DNA from: Serratia oryzae
GTDB taxonomy: Bacteria > Pseudomonadota > Gammaproteobacteria > Enterobacterales > Enterobacteriaceae
Direction: 5' to 3'
Length of the DNA: 64,000 bases
Assembly (NCBI RefSeq): GCF_001976145.1
Contig: NZ_MOXD01000009.1
Coordinates: 62,051-126,050, forward strand
Below are positions 18,002 through 28,404 of this stretch, in pieces (positions within the stretch are counted from its first letter, which is position 1; every line of letters starts with the position of its first letter). The translations under genes and the position numbers were made by a program. Under the pieces are notes generated by a model. It searched no databases, was not told the origin of the DNA, and saw only the letters and a program-made list of their open reading frames with translations.

Positions 18002-18838
18002 TTACCCCTGCAACAGCGCAATACTTTGGCGGATCTCGCGCTCAATGTCCTGCTCTGTCCAGGTATCAAGCTGCGAAGAGAAGGGCTCGAAAGCATAGAG
18101 CCCCCGGTAGCCCAAACGCTCCAGATTCAGCACCTGTGCTTTACTCTTCAAGCGATCTTTGTCACTCAACATAATGCGCTGTTCATCGGTTAACCCACCT
18201 TTGAGCATCGGATCTTCCACGCCGGAAAGATGCACCAGACCAATTTGGTCGACCTGAATCTGCGCATCAAAGTCGGCCTGATTCACCTCGCTCAGATAGT
18301 GATGGAAGGTATCCAGCACCATTTTATAGGGCGCAGCCGCATCGCGGATCAGCGCCTGGGTCAGTAGCGAAGAGCGCAGAGAACTGATGCCAAAGCCCAG
18401 GGGCTCAACGTAACCTGCAATGCCGTACTGCTTGAACAGCGGGGCCAGCAATTGCAGCGATTCCAGCGTATCTTCACGCTTTTGTGCCTCACTGCGGCGA
18501 TCGTTCGCGTCGCAGTTGGGGCACAACACCACCGCCCGGCAGTGGAGGGCTTGAGCCTGGGTCAACAGGGCCTCTGCCCTGGCCAAGAGCGCGCCTTTAT
18601 CGGCCAGCAGGTTGAATTTCCCGAGGGCGTTGATAGTGACGATCTCAACCCCGTATTCGGTGGCTAGCGTATTGAGTTGTACGTTGCTGAGGTTATCAGT
18701 GACGCTGCCGCTCGGCATATCGTTACGCAACTCAACCTTGTTGAGCCCGCACCGTTGCACCAGGCGGAAGAAACTTTCCAGACTGAGCTTGGGCGCAATC
18801 TTGCGGTTGATGCAAAAACGTTCTAAGGCAATGGCCAT
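18002..18838 (-). CDS. Sugar-isomerase-like TIM-barrel protein, IolI/inosose isomerase family
   Basis: A 278-residue TIM-barrel protein of the AP-endonuclease-2/xylose-isomerase-like fold, the same length as Bacillus subtilis IolI. The four metal ligands of that family appear in order: Glu in GYVEPLGF, Asp and His in VLDTFHHYL, His in LVHLSGVED, and Glu in YAFEPFSS. IolI interconverts inosose isomers, feeding 1-keto-D-chiro-inositol into the pathway. The gene is divergent from iolA, sharing a control region with a candidate IolR operator, which supports an inositol role. Exact substrate is unproven, so no symbol is given. Confidence 0.75.
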   Translation of the reverse strand: MAIALERFCINRKIAPKLSLESFFRLVQRCGLNKVELRNDMPSGSVTDNLSNVQLNTLATEYGVEIVTINALGKFNLLADKGALLARAEALLTQAQALHCRAVVLCPNCDANDRRSEAQKREDTLESLQLLAPLFKQYGIAGYVEPLGFGISSLRSSLLTQALIRDAAAPYKMVLDTFHHYLSEVNQADFDAQIQVDQIGLVHLSGVEDPMLKGGLTDEQRIMLSDKDRLKSKAQVLNLERLGYRGLYAFEPFSSQLDTWTEQDIEREIRQSIALLQG

Positions 18839-19163
18839 GCTGTTTAACTCCTGTATGTAACGGGGATTCGCGCAGCTTGTTGCTGCACTCCGGGCTTCTA
18901 TCCAATCTTTAAAAAGAATATTTATTTCATATTTATATGAATTTGAAATTTTATTGTTTGATCGAGTTCAAGGAATCGGTAAGGCATGACAAGAGTGATG
19001 CGCTTTTATCTTCTCTTTTGGCCAAGATTTGCGAGGTCCTGCACTAAAATTAAATTTTCTAAAATAATTTATTTGAAATATTTTTTTCATTGAAATAGAG
19101 TTTCTCGCATCTGGCCAGGATTTAGCCTGTCTGTAACAGCTGGGACTGAAAGAGGGTGGGGAC
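18839..19163. promoter_or_regulatory. Divergent iolI-like/iolA control region
   Basis: AT-rich 325-bp spacer with promoters for both directions. It contains the ATTTCA-N14-TGAAAT dyad (18924-18949) and a second GAAAT/TTTC-rich segment around 19075-19096. Confidence 0.6.
18924..18949. promoter_or_regulatory. Candidate IolR operator
   Basis: ATTTCA-N14-TGAAAT dyad, with an inner TTCATA-N4-TATGAA. A dyad with the same half-sites and the same 14-bp gap occurs in the other divergent iol region (24747-24776). RpiR-family regulators bind such inverted repeats; binding by the local IolR is inferred. Confidence 0.5.
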
Positions 19164-20669
19164 ATGAAAACTGTAGGTAACTTTATTGGCGGGCAGGTTT
19201 GCCTGAGCAGCAGCAATCAAACCGTCGACGTACACAATCCGGCCACCGGCCAGGTTGAGCGCCGCGTGACGCAAAGCACTGCCGCCGAGGTGAAACAGGC
19301 TATCGATGTCGCTCATCAGGCATTCACCGCGTGGTCGCGCACCACGCCGCTGCGCCGTGCACGTATCATGTTCAATTTCAAAGCATTGCTGGAACAACAT
19401 CGCGAAGAACTGGCGCAGTTGATCGTCAGCGAGCATGGTAAGGTCTACTCCGATGCGCAGGGTGAACTGACGCGCGGGATCGAAGTGGTGGAGTTTGCCT
19501 GCGGTATTCCGCATCTGATCAAGGGGGAGTATTCAGCGGATGTGGGAAGCGGTGTCGACAGTTTCTCACTGATGCAGCCACTGGGCGTGGTGGCGGGGAT
19601 TACCCCGTTCAACTTCCCGGCAATGGTGCCAATGTGGATGTTCCCGATCGCACTGGTCTGCGGTAACACCTTTGTGCTGAAGCCCCCTGCGCTGGTGCCT
19701 TCTGCCTCGGTACGCCTGGCGCAGCTACTGCAAGAGGCTGGGCTGCCGGATGGGGTATTTAACGTGGTGCACTGTGCCAACGAAGAAGCGTCGCCGTTGT
19801 GTACCGATCCGCACATTCAGGCGGTGAGTTTTGTCGGCTCATCCGCCGTGGCTGAGCATATTTACACCACCGCCAGTGCCCACGGTAAGCGCGTGCAGGC
19901 GTTTGGCGCGGCGAAGAATCAGGCCATCGTGATGCCGGATGCCGATCTGGATGCGACGGTGAATGCCCTGATGGGCGGCGCATTCGGCTCGGCCGGTGAG
20001 CGTTGCATGGCTTTGCCGGTGGCGGTTGTGGTCGGTGACAGCACCGCCGATAAGCTGATCGCCAAGCTTAAACCGCTGATCGCCCAGTTACGCGTTGGCC
20101 CAGGTATGCAGCAGGGTGGGGAAGAAAACGAAATGGGGCCGCTGGTTTCATCCGCCCACCAGAAAAAAGTGCTGGGGTATATCGATCTCGGTGTGGAGGA
20201 GGGGGCCACGCTGGTGGCCGATGGCCGCCATTATCAGGTACCGGGTTATCCGCAGGGCTATTACGTTGGCGGCACGTTGTTCGACAACGTCACGCCGAAC
20301 ATGCGTATCTACCGAGAGGAGATCTTCGGGCCCGTGCTGGGCATTGTGCGCGTACCGGATTATCAGACCGCCATCGACACGGTGAACAGCCACGAATTTG
20401 GCAACGGCAGCGCGATTTTTACCAGCAATGGCCACTATGCCCGCCAGTTTGTGCAGGAAGTGCAGGCCGGGATGGTGGGGGTCAATGTGCCGGTACCGGT
20501 GCCGATGGCGTTTCATAGCTTTGGTGGCTGGAAGCGCTCGGTATTCGGCGCGCTTAACGTACACGGCACCGACGGCGTGCGCTTTTATACGCGCATGAAA
20601 ACCGCCACCGCCCGTTGGCCAAGCGGCCAGCAGACGCTGTCTGAATACAGTATGCCTACGTTGGGGTAA
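19164..20669 (+). CDS. iolA: Methylmalonate-semialdehyde dehydrogenase (CoA-acylating)
   Basis: Last step of myo-inositol breakdown: oxidises malonate semialdehyde (and methylmalonate semialdehyde in valine catabolism) to acetyl-CoA or propionyl-CoA with NAD and CoA. The 501-residue protein shows the MMSDH variant of the aldehyde dehydrogenase fold: NAD-binding ITPFNFPAMVPMWM, catalytic Cys281 in GSAGERCMAL, and FGAAKNQ in place of the LELGG motif that carries the general-base Glu in ordinary aldehyde dehydrogenases. A purine-rich GGTGGGG precedes the ATG. It is followed after 25 bp by iolB and probably cotranscribed. Confidence 0.93.
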   Translation: MKTVGNFIGGQVCLSSSNQTVDVHNPATGQVERRVTQSTAAEVKQAIDVAHQAFTAWSRTTPLRRARIMFNFKALLEQHREELAQLIVSEHGKVYSDAQGELTRGIEVVEFACGIPHLIKGEYSADVGSGVDSFSLMQPLGVVAGITPFNFPAMVPMWMFPIALVCGNTFVLKPPALVPSASVRLAQLLQEAGLPDGVFNVVHCANEEASPLCTDPHIQAVSFVGSSAVAEHIYTTASAHGKRVQAFGAAKNQAIVMPDADLDATVNALMGGAFGSAGERCMALPVAVVVGDSTADKLIAKLKPLIAQLRVGPGMQQGGEENEMGPLVSSAHQKKVLGYIDLGVEEGATLVADGRHYQVPGYPQGYYVGGTLFDNVTPNMRIYREEIFGPVLGIVRVPDYQTAIDTVNSHEFGNGSAIFTSNGHYARQFVQEVQAGMVGVNVPVPVPMAFHSFGGWKRSVFGALNVHGTDGVRFYTRMKTATARWPSGQQTLSEYSMPTLG

Positions 20670-20694
20670 CCGAGAAAATACCAGGAGAATCGCC

Positions 20695-21510
20695 ATGTCT
20701 TCACTACTCGCCAAATGCCAGCCGCCGGACGCACAGGGGCGCATTCAAGCGGTGACGCCAGAAAATGCGGGCTGGCGTTACGTTGGGTTTGAGGTTTATC
20801 GCTTGCAGGCCGGGCAGACGCTGCAACTGGCCAGTGCGGATAAAGAGCTGTGCCTGGTGCTGGTGGCGGGCATTGCTTCTGTCGCGACTCAGCATGCGCA
20901 CTATCCGCATATTGGCAAACGCATGAGCCCGTTTGAACGCACCCCGCCTTATGCGGTGTATGTTCCGCATCAGGATCGTGTAGAAGTCCGAGCTGAAAGC
21001 GACTTGGAACTGGCGGTATGCAGCGCACCGGGCAGCGGGTATTTGCCTTCGCGCCTGATCACCCCGGCAGAGATCGGCGTTGAGCGGCGTGGCAAGGGCC
21101 GCAATCAGCGGTTGGTGCACAATATCCTGCCGGACAGTGCCCCTGCCGACAGCCTGCTGGTGGTCGAAGTCTATACCGACGAAGGCAATACCAGTTCCTA
21201 CCCGAGCCATAAGCACGATCGGGAGGATTCACCGGATGAAACCTATCTGGAAGAAACCTATTACCACCGCCTTAACCCCGAACAGGGCTTCTGCCTGCAG
21301 CGTGTGTATACCGACGACCGCTCACTGGATGAATGCATGCCGGTCTATAACCGTGATGTGGTGAAAGTGCCACGCGGTTATCACCCGGTGGCGACGTTAG
21401 CGGGTTACGACAGCTACTACCTCAACGTGATGGCCGGGCCGGTGCGCCAGTGGAAGTTCACCTGGGAAAAGGACCACGCCTGGATTAATAGCGAGAGTTA
21501 TTCGTTGTAG
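20695..21510 (+). CDS. iolB: 5-deoxy-glucuronate isomerase
   Basis: Cytoplasmic cupin that converts 5-deoxy-D-glucuronate to 5-dehydro-2-deoxy-D-gluconate, the substrate of IolC. The 271-residue length is normal for IolB. The bicupin metal site is visible as YPSHKHDREDSPDETYLEE followed by YYHRLNPEQGF, and the C-terminal cupin ends with VPRGYHPV and YYLNVMAG signatures. An AGGAG ribosome site is present (ACCAGGAGAATCGCC before ATG). It is the second gene of the iolA-iolB unit and convergent with iolR. Confidence 0.93.
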   Translation: MSSLLAKCQPPDAQGRIQAVTPENAGWRYVGFEVYRLQAGQTLQLASADKELCLVLVAGIASVATQHAHYPHIGKRMSPFERTPPYAVYVPHQDRVEVRAESDLELAVCSAPGSGYLPSRLITPAEIGVERRGKGRNQRLVHNILPDSAPADSLLVVEVYTDEGNTSSYPSHKHDREDSPDETYLEETYYHRLNPEQGFCLQRVYTDDRSLDECMPVYNRDVVKVPRGYHPVATLAGYDSYYLNVMAGPVRQWKFTWEKDHAWINSESYSL

Positions 21511-21522
21511 GAATGGGGCAAA

Positions 21523-21544
21523 GGCGCTGCTGTGTTGCAGCGCC
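21523..21544. terminator. Terminator between convergent iolB and iolR
   Basis: Perfect 8-bp stem GGCGCTGC / GCAGCGCC with a 6-nt loop in the 42-bp gap. A short T run follows only on the minus strand, so it may act mainly on the iolR transcript. Confidence 0.6.
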
Positions 21545-21552
21545 AAACCGCC

Positions 21553-22389
21553 CTACAACTCCTTAGCGTTATTCAGCGCCAGCGACACCGCCAGCGTTTG
21601 TGCCAAGCACATCGAGGCCACCTGCGAGCGGAACCCGTCGACCTGCGCTTCGCGCACCACAAAGCAGACATCGCTGAAGGCGGCCAGCGGGCTGACCTGG
21701 CTGTCGGTAATGGCGATTTGCAGCGCACCCTGTTTGGCTCCCAACTCCACCAGTTCAATCGCCTCTTTGGCATACGGCGAGTAGCTGATGGCGATCACCA
21801 CGTCTTTGGGCTTTACCATACTGAGCTGTTCGGCAAACATCCCGCCTAAGCCGTCGATCAGAAATGCCCGCCTTTCCAGGTGGCGCAGGGCGTAGGTGAG
21901 GTAAGACGCCACGCTGAACGAACGGCGCAGGCCAATCACATAGATATTTTCCGCGTTATTCAGCAGCTCTACCGCCCGTTCCAACTGCGCGGCGCTGGTT
22001 TGCATCGCGAGCTGTTGCAGCGCCTGCGAGTTCACCATGGTGAAAACGTTGAGGATGTCGGCCGGTTTTTCTGGCGCGACGCTGTCATCGGAAGAGGTTT
22101 GGCGGAACAGCCGCGCACGTTCGGTGTAGTTGACCGTTTCTTCCATCAGGTGCTGACGAAAAACCTGTTTCATTTCGTTAAAGCCGCTGAAGCCAAAGGC
22201 GTTAGCGAAACGGATCAGGGTAGAGGGCGGAACACTGGCCTGCGCAGAGATGGAAGCAACGGTATCGAAAGCAATGCTGTTACTGTTATCCAGAATATAA
22301 CGCGCTACCTGTTTCAAACGCTTGCTGAGCGTTTCATAACGGCGGCGGATCTCATCCTGTAACAGCGAAAGTTGAGTCGGGTTATTCAT
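21553..22389 (-). CDS. iolR: RpiR-family regulator of inositol genes
   Basis: Probable repressor of the iol cluster responding to an inositol catabolite. The 278-residue product has the RpiR layout: N-terminal helix-turn-helix (about residues 5-80; TVASISAQASVPPSTLIRFANAFGFSGFNEMKQVF) and C-terminal SIS phosphosugar-binding domain (about 130-260; IYVIGLRRSFSVASYL, VVIAISYSPYAKEAIELV). The start at 22389 (MNNPTQLSLLQ) is chosen by family alignment; its ribosome site is weak and the frame runs 21 codons further. It is downstream of iolC on the same strand. The name follows the function of enterobacterial homologues; the Bacillus IolR belongs to the DeoR family and is unrelated. Confidence 0.82.
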   Translation of the reverse strand: MNNPTQLSLLQDEIRRRYETLSKRLKQVARYILDNSNSIAFDTVASISAQASVPPSTLIRFANAFGFSGFNEMKQVFRQHLMEETVNYTERARLFRQTSSDDSVAPEKPADILNVFTMVNSQALQQLAMQTSAAQLERAVELLNNAENIYVIGLRRSFSVASYLTYALRHLERRAFLIDGLGGMFAEQLSMVKPKDVVIAISYSPYAKEAIELVELGAKQGALQIAITDSQVSPLAAFSDVCFVVREAQVDGFRSQVASMCLAQTLAVSLALNNAKEL

Positions 22390-22581
22390 CAGTAGGCTCG
22401 CAGTAGGAGAGGAAGTGTATAGGTATATACGCCAGAAGCATTGGCAGGCCATTCTAACAGATGGAGTGGAAATTTCATTTCATCAAAAAGCGATTTATTC
22501 CATCGCAAGCGGTATTACCTCACAGAAAATCGGCAAAAACCCCCCTTAAAGCGGCGAAAAGTACCTTAAGGGGAAATGAGA

Positions 22582-22727
22582 TAATGCCGGTCTGTCATGC
22601 CAAAAAGTGCCTGATTGTTCGGCACAATGCTGAAAATTTCGCCCCCTCTCGCTGTGGGAGAGGGCCGAGGTGAGGGGCTTGAGTTCGGTGAAATTCCCCT
22701 CATCCTAACCCTCAATTGTTGTCAGGT
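22582..22727 (+). repeat. Inverted-end repeat family 2, left part only
   Basis: Starts TAATGCCGGTCTGT and contains the shared GGGAGAGGGCC / CCCTCATCCTAACCCTC block, but the right GCATTA end is missing at the iolC stop. Relatives are at 28190-28365 and 56297-56408. Confidence 0.6.
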
Positions 22728-24668
22728 TTAGCGAAGCGCCGTTTTTCCCTCAGGCTGCGGGCGATATTGCCGCCACAGGCCGATCAGCCTCAGGTATTTC
22801 TGCTTCACCTGTTCGATTAGTGTGGCATCGTCGATTTCCCCCTGCAGCCAAAGACGGGAAGGGGGGCCAAAGATAGTGCGGCCAACCGCGAATCCTTTCA
22901 CCCAGCGGGCGTCCGCGGCAGCGGCAAAACCGGCTTGCAGTGTGGCCTCCGGTGCATCCAGCCCCAGGATCAGCACTCCTCGGCAGAATGGATCATGCGT
23001 TTCAATCAGAGCACCGACCTGCTGCCAGTGGGCGGCACTGAGCGGAGGCAGCTTCCACCAGTCGGGTTTGAGCCCTAAGCGGTAGAAATGTTCCAGCACG
23101 GCCAGATAGTGGCGCTGGTCTTTATCGGCGCAGTTCTCCGGTAAAATCACCTCCAGCAGCAGTTCGTGGCCGGATTTGCAGCAGCCGCGATACACCTCGG
23201 TAATCCATTCATCCTGTTCATGGCGCAGCTCCGCCGCATCCTGTGGATGGTAGAACACCAGGCATTTCACCACATGCTCCTGTGGCCAATCGAGCAACTG
23301 TGAGCCGATATTGCCATGTTCCAGCCGCAATGGGCGCGAGCCTGGCTGCTCAACCGGGCGGCCAATCCACCAGCCTTGGCCGGTGATGGCATTCAGCGCC
23401 GCCTGGCCGTAGGTGGTATCGGCCAGAATGCCGCTGTTACCTGTGAGGCCGCCTTCCGCTGCTGCCGCCTGCGCCGCGGTTAACAGCAGATTTTTCAACT
23501 GTGGAATGCGCTGATGGCTGGCACCCGCCTGGTGCGCCATATCCGCTAACTGCTTACGGTGATCGAAGGCGAACACGCACAGCTCCGGCCATTGCTGCTT
23601 ACGCGTGGTCACCCGGTGCAGATGATTCAGGTGTGCATCGCGATCCGGGCGCGGCACTTGCTGTTCGCGCTGCAAATAGTCGTCCAGCTCCAGTTTGGTG
23701 GGCATCGCCGGTGCGCAACCGTGGCGCGATACCACCAGCGCTCCGCAGGCGTTAGCGTAGCGGCAGGCCTGATCCCAACCTTCGTCATTCAGGTAGCCGC
23801 GCAGCAGGCCGGACATAAAGGCATCACCGGCGCCTAGCACATTAAGCACCTCCACCCGCACGCCAGAGTGCAGTTTCACCTGCTGCCAGTCAGTGGCGAT
23901 AGCCCCTTCAAAGACTGAACAACCCTGCGCCCCGCGTTTGCACACCAGCGTTGCCTGAGTGGTGTTACGCACGTTTTGCAGGGCGGTTAATGTGTCGGTG
24001 CTGCCACCGGCAATATGGAACTCTTCTTCGGTGCCGACGATCAGATCGAAATGATGCAGCACCTCCTGCAACTTGCGGGTGACGTTCGCTGATTCAACGA
24101 AGCGGTTTTCACCGTCGCCCAACGAGGTCAGCCCCCACAGCACCGGGCGATAGTCGATATCCAGCGCGGTACGCAGCCCGTGGCGGCGCGCATACTCCAG
24201 TGCTTTCAGCACCGCCGCGCGGGTATTGGGGTGCGAAAGGTGGGTGCCGGTGATCGCCAGCGCCCGGGATGAGGCGATGTAGCTTTCATCAATATCCTCG
24301 GGCGTCAGGGCCATATCGGCACAGTTTTCGCGGTAAAAAATCAGCGGGAAGGTTTCTTGATCCTTGATGCCGAGGATCACCAGCCCAGTCAGGCGCTGTT
24401 TGTCGGTGATTAGGTACTGCGTATCGGCCCCGACGCGCTGCAGCTCTTCACGCAGGAAACGGCCCATGTGCTCGTCCCCCACGCGGGCCAACATGCCGGA
24501 CCTGAGCCCTTGAATCGCCGTGCCATAAGCCACGTTGCCGGAGGAACCACCAAGATATTTGGCAAATGTGCTGGCATCTTCCAGGCGAGCACCAATTTGT
24601 TGCGCATAGAAATCGACAGCGATGCGCCCAAGGCAGATGACATCGAGCTGCTTGTGTTGTGTAGCCAT
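22728..24668 (-). CDS. iolC: Bifunctional 5-dehydro-2-deoxygluconokinase / 5-dehydro-2-deoxyphosphogluconate aldolase
   Basis: A fusion of two steps of inositol catabolism. Residues 1 to about 330 are a PfkB-type sugar kinase: LGGSSGNVAYG near residue 40 and the ATP-site signature VLNVLGAGDAFMSGLLRGY near 280. Residues about 340-646 are a DUF2090 TIM barrel (FAFDHRKQLADMA…), regarded in proteobacterial IolC fusions as the aldolase that splits the phosphorylated product to dihydroxyacetone phosphate and malonate semialdehyde, replacing IolJ. The GAAACGGGT ribosome site is modest. It is divergent from iolD across a 504-bp region with a candidate IolR operator and is followed by iolR on the same strand. 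Confidence 0.92.
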   Translation of the reverse strand: MATQHKQLDVICLGRIAVDFYAQQIGARLEDASTFAKYLGGSSGNVAYGTAIQGLRSGMLARVGDEHMGRFLREELQRVGADTQYLITDKQRLTGLVILGIKDQETFPLIFYRENCADMALTPEDIDESYIASSRALAITGTHLSHPNTRAAVLKALEYARRHGLRTALDIDYRPVLWGLTSLGDGENRFVESANVTRKLQEVLHHFDLIVGTEEEFHIAGGSTDTLTALQNVRNTTQATLVCKRGAQGCSVFEGAIATDWQQVKLHSGVRVEVLNVLGAGDAFMSGLLRGYLNDEGWDQACRYANACGALVVSRHGCAPAMPTKLELDDYLQREQQVPRPDRDAHLNHLHRVTTRKQQWPELCVFAFDHRKQLADMAHQAGASHQRIPQLKNLLLTAAQAAAAEGGLTGNSGILADTTYGQAALNAITGQGWWIGRPVEQPGSRPLRLEHGNIGSQLLDWPQEHVVKCLVFYHPQDAAELRHEQDEWITEVYRGCCKSGHELLLEVILPENCADKDQRHYLAVLEHFYRLGLKPDWWKLPPLSAAHWQQVGALIETHDPFCRGVLILGLDAPEATLQAGFAAAADARWVKGFAVGRTIFGPPSRLWLQGEIDDATLIEQVKQKYLRLIGLWRQYRPQPEGKTALR

Positions 24669-25172
24669 ACCCGTTTCCTTCTGTATTTAAACTGCGGTCC
24701 GGTAAAGGAGGTAAGCAGGAAGCTTGGGGTAAATTATGAGGAATAAAAATTTCAATTTCAATATTGAATGAAATTTACACCCCGTAAAGGGGCAAGGCCT
24801 GGCAATAATGTGCAACCGGGTATCAAGGTAGCCAAGGCGCGCTATGGCGGGCATAGGGCACTGCCAGGCTAAACCCGCGGCTGCCGCGTGCTGGAAGACG
24901 ATTTTGTGTTAACAGGCCGAGACTTTTTACATCATCACGATAAAGAAAATTAATAACCATATGAATTTACTCCATAAATAGAGCACTGGCTTTCTTTGTT
25001 ATGCGATCATTATCGCAAAATGAAATATTTTTTCTGTTATTAAATTTTATGGAAAATATATTTGTTTATAATCGATGGCGTTTCAGGTTTATCGACATCA
25101 CAAGTTTCTCAGGCCCAGGCATGGCGTCCCATTGCAGGGCACCTACGGATAACAAAGCGGAAGGGTGAGTAA
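24669..25172. promoter_or_regulatory. Divergent iolC-iolD control region
   Basis: 504 bp without genes. The iolC side holds a strong palindromic cluster (24747-24776). The iolD side is very AT-rich and includes GAAATATTTTTTC (25022-25034), nearly the same as GAAATATTTTTTTC upstream of iolA (19075-19088). Confidence 0.6.
24747..24776. promoter_or_regulatory. Candidate IolR operator
   Basis: AAATTTCA-N14-TGAAATTT dyad enclosing a perfect 12-bp palindrome TTCAATATTGAA (24757-24768), 79-108 bp upstream of iolC. Half-site and spacing match the dyad at 18924-18949. Confidence 0.5.
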
Positions 25173-27113
25173 ATGGGGAAGATCAGGTTAACCATGGCGC
25201 AGGCGCTGGTCAGATTTCTCGACAACCAGTACCTGCTGGCAGACGGTGTGGAAACCAAGTTCGTCAAAGGCATTTTCGCGATCTTCGGCCACGGCAATGT
25301 GCTCGGGCTTGGGCAGGCATTGGAGCAGGATTGTGGCGATCTGCGGGTGCATCAGGGGCGCAACGAACAGGGGATGGCGCACGCCGCCGCCGGTTTTGCC
25401 AAGCAGAAGCTGCGGCGGCAGATTTATGCCTGCACCTCTTCCGTCGGACCCGGCGCGGCCAATATGATCACCGCTGCGGCCACGGCCACGGCGAACCGCA
25501 TTCCTTTATTGCTGTTGCCGGGCGATGTGTTTGCCTCACGCCAGCCGGACCCGGTGTTGCAGCAGATTGAGCAATCTTACGATCTGAGCATCAGCACCAA
25601 CGACGCCTTCCGCACCGTCAGCAAATACTGGGATCGCATCGTGCGCCCAGAACAACTGATGAGTGCCTGCATCAATGCCATGCGGGTGCTCACCGATCCG
25701 GCAGAAACCGGGGCCGTCACGCTGTGCTTGCCGCAGGACGTGCAGGGCGAAGCCTACGATTACCCGGATTACTTCTTCCAGAAACGGGTGCATCGCCTCG
25801 ATCGCCGCCCGGCCAGCGCAGGCATGCTGGCTGATGCGCTGGTGTTGCTGGCAGGCAAACGCCGACCGCTGCTGATCTGCGGCGGTGGTGCAAAGTACTC
25901 CCAAGCCGGGCAGGTGCTGAAGCAGTTTGCCGAGCAGTTTCATATTCCCTTTGCAGAAACCCAGGCCGGGAAGGGCACCATACCTTCAGACCACCCTTAT
26001 AACCTGGGGGGGATCGGTGAAACCGGCTGCCTGGCGGCCAACATGCTGGCAAAACAGGCTGATGTGGTGATTGGCGTTGGCACCCGCTATAGCGATTTCA
26101 CCACCTCATCAAAGTGGCTGTTCCAGCACCCGCAGGTGGCTTTCCTCAATATCAACGTCAGCGCGTTTGATGCCGGGAAGCTGGATGCGGTGCAGGTGCT
26201 GGCAGATGCGCGCGAGGCGCTGGCGGCCCTGAGCAACTCACTGGCGCAGACGGATTACCGTTCCGGCTGGGGCGATGCTATCCGCAGTGCGCTCAGCGAA
26301 CAGCAGCAGGAAACCCGGCGCGTTTATCAGGCCGCCTATACCGGTGCCGACTTTGTGCCAGAAATTGATGATGCCCTCGATCGTGAGCGCGTCTTCGCCG
26401 AATTTATCGAAAAAACCGACTCCGTGCTGACGCAAAGCCGGGTGCTTGGCGTGCTGAATCAGCACTTGCCGCCAGACGGCATCGTCGTGGCCGCTGCCGG
26501 TAGCCTGCCGGGTGATCTGCAGCGCGTCTGGCAAAACCGCAGTGAGCATAGTTATCACGTGGAATACGGTTACTCCTGCATGGGTTACGAAGTTAACGCC
26601 GCGCTGGGCGTCAAGCTCGCCGAACCGCAGCGTGAAGTGTATGCCATGGTCGGCGACGGTGCGTTCATGATGCTGCATTCCGAACTGGTTACCTCGATCC
26701 AGGAAGGCTGCAAAATCAACGTGCTGCTGTTCGATAACATGACCAACGGCTGCATCAATAACCTGCAGATGGGCAACGGTATGGGCAGCTACACCACCGA
26801 ATTCCGCTTCCGCAACCCGCAGGGCGGCAAGCTGGATGGCGAACTGGTGCCGGTCAACTTTGCCATGCTGGCGGCGGCCTACGGCTGCAAAACCTACAGC
26901 GTTACCAGCGAGCAGCAACTGATCGACGCGCTGGCGGATGCGCGCAAGCAGCAGGTTTCTACCCTGTTGGATATCAAAGTGTTGCCCAAAACCATGGTGC
27001 ACAACTATCTCAGTTGGTGGCGCGTGGGCGGGGCGCAGGTGGCTGAAAGTGAAAAGATTGCCGCCGCTGTCCGCAGGCAGCAAGAAAACATCGATAAAGC
27101 GCGCGACTACTGA
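25173..27113 (+). CDS. iolD: 3D-(3,5/4)-trihydroxycyclohexane-1,2-dione acylhydrolase
   Basis: Thiamine-diphosphate enzyme that opens the ring of the diketone produced by IolE, giving 5-deoxy-glucuronate. The 646-residue protein has the ThDP-family layout: N-terminal Pyr domain with activating Glu in [18 protein letters not shown], a central domain, and the C-terminal PP domain with the GDG…N cofactor motif ([14 protein letters not shown]…LLFDN, about residues 490-520). GGAAGGG precedes the ATG. It is the first gene of a plus-strand iolD-iolG-iolE set. It is expected to be induced with the divergent iolC-iolR unit. Confidence 0.95.
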   Translation: MGKIRLTMAQALVRFLDNQYLLADGVETKFVKGIFAIFGHGNVLGLGQALEQDCGDLRVHQGRNEQGMAHAAAGFAKQKLRRQIYACTSSVGPGAANMITAAATATANRIPLLLLPGDVFASRQPDPVLQQIEQSYDLSISTNDAFRTVSKYWDRIVRPEQLMSACINAMRVLTDPAETGAVTLCLPQDVQGEAYDYPDYFFQKRVHRLDRRPASAGMLADALVLLAGKRRPLLICGGGAKYSQAGQVLKQFAEQFHIPFAETQAGKGTIPSDHPYNLGGIGETGCLAANMLAKQADVVIGVGTRYSDFTTSSKWLFQHPQVAFLNINVSAFDAGKLDAVQVLADAREALAALSNSLAQTDYRSGWGDAIRSALSEQQQETRRVYQAAYTGADFVPEIDDALDRERVFAEFIEKTDSVLTQSRVLGVLNQHLPPDGIVVAAAGSLPGDLQRVWQNRSEHSYHVEYGYSCMGYEVNAALGVKLAEPQREVYAMVGDGAFMMLHSELVTSIQEGCKINVLLFDNMTNGCINNLQMGNGMGSYTTEFRFRNPQGGKLDGELVPVNFAMLAAAYGCKTYSVTSEQQLIDALADARKQQVSTLLDIKVLPKTMVHNYLSWWRVGGAQVAESEKIAAAVRRQQENIDKARDY

Positions 27114-28172
<1,059 letters not shown>

Positions 28173-28189
28173 CTGGGTTGAGGGTGGCG

Positions 28190-28365
28190 TAATGCCGGTC
28201 AGTTAAACGCAAAACTGCATAATTGTGTGCAATTGCTAAAGGAGTCGCCCCCTCTCCCCGTGGGAGAGGGCCGGGGTGAGGGGCTTGCAGTGCGGTGTTC
28301 ATCCCCTCACCCTAACCCTCTCCCCAAGGGAGAGGGAACTGGTTAGCCTTAACTCACAAGCATTA
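28190..28365 (+). repeat. Inverted-end repeat family 2 between iolG and iolE
   Basis: Ends are TAATGCCGGTCAGTTAA and TTAACTCACAAGCATTA, imperfect inverted repeats of about 17 bp. The middle is two inverted CCCTCTCCCC…GGGAGAGGG blocks that can fold into stable hairpins. No clear target-site duplication remains. The element lies between two genes of a probable operon. Confidence 0.75.
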
Positions 28366-28404
28366 CCGCAAGTGGCTGGCATTAACCGATTACCGAGGCT
28401 GAAA

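Noticed and set aside
28276-28404. 43-codon N-terminal extension of iolE
   Set aside because: These codons are translation of the inverted-end repeat; the ATG at 28405 gives the family length and start.
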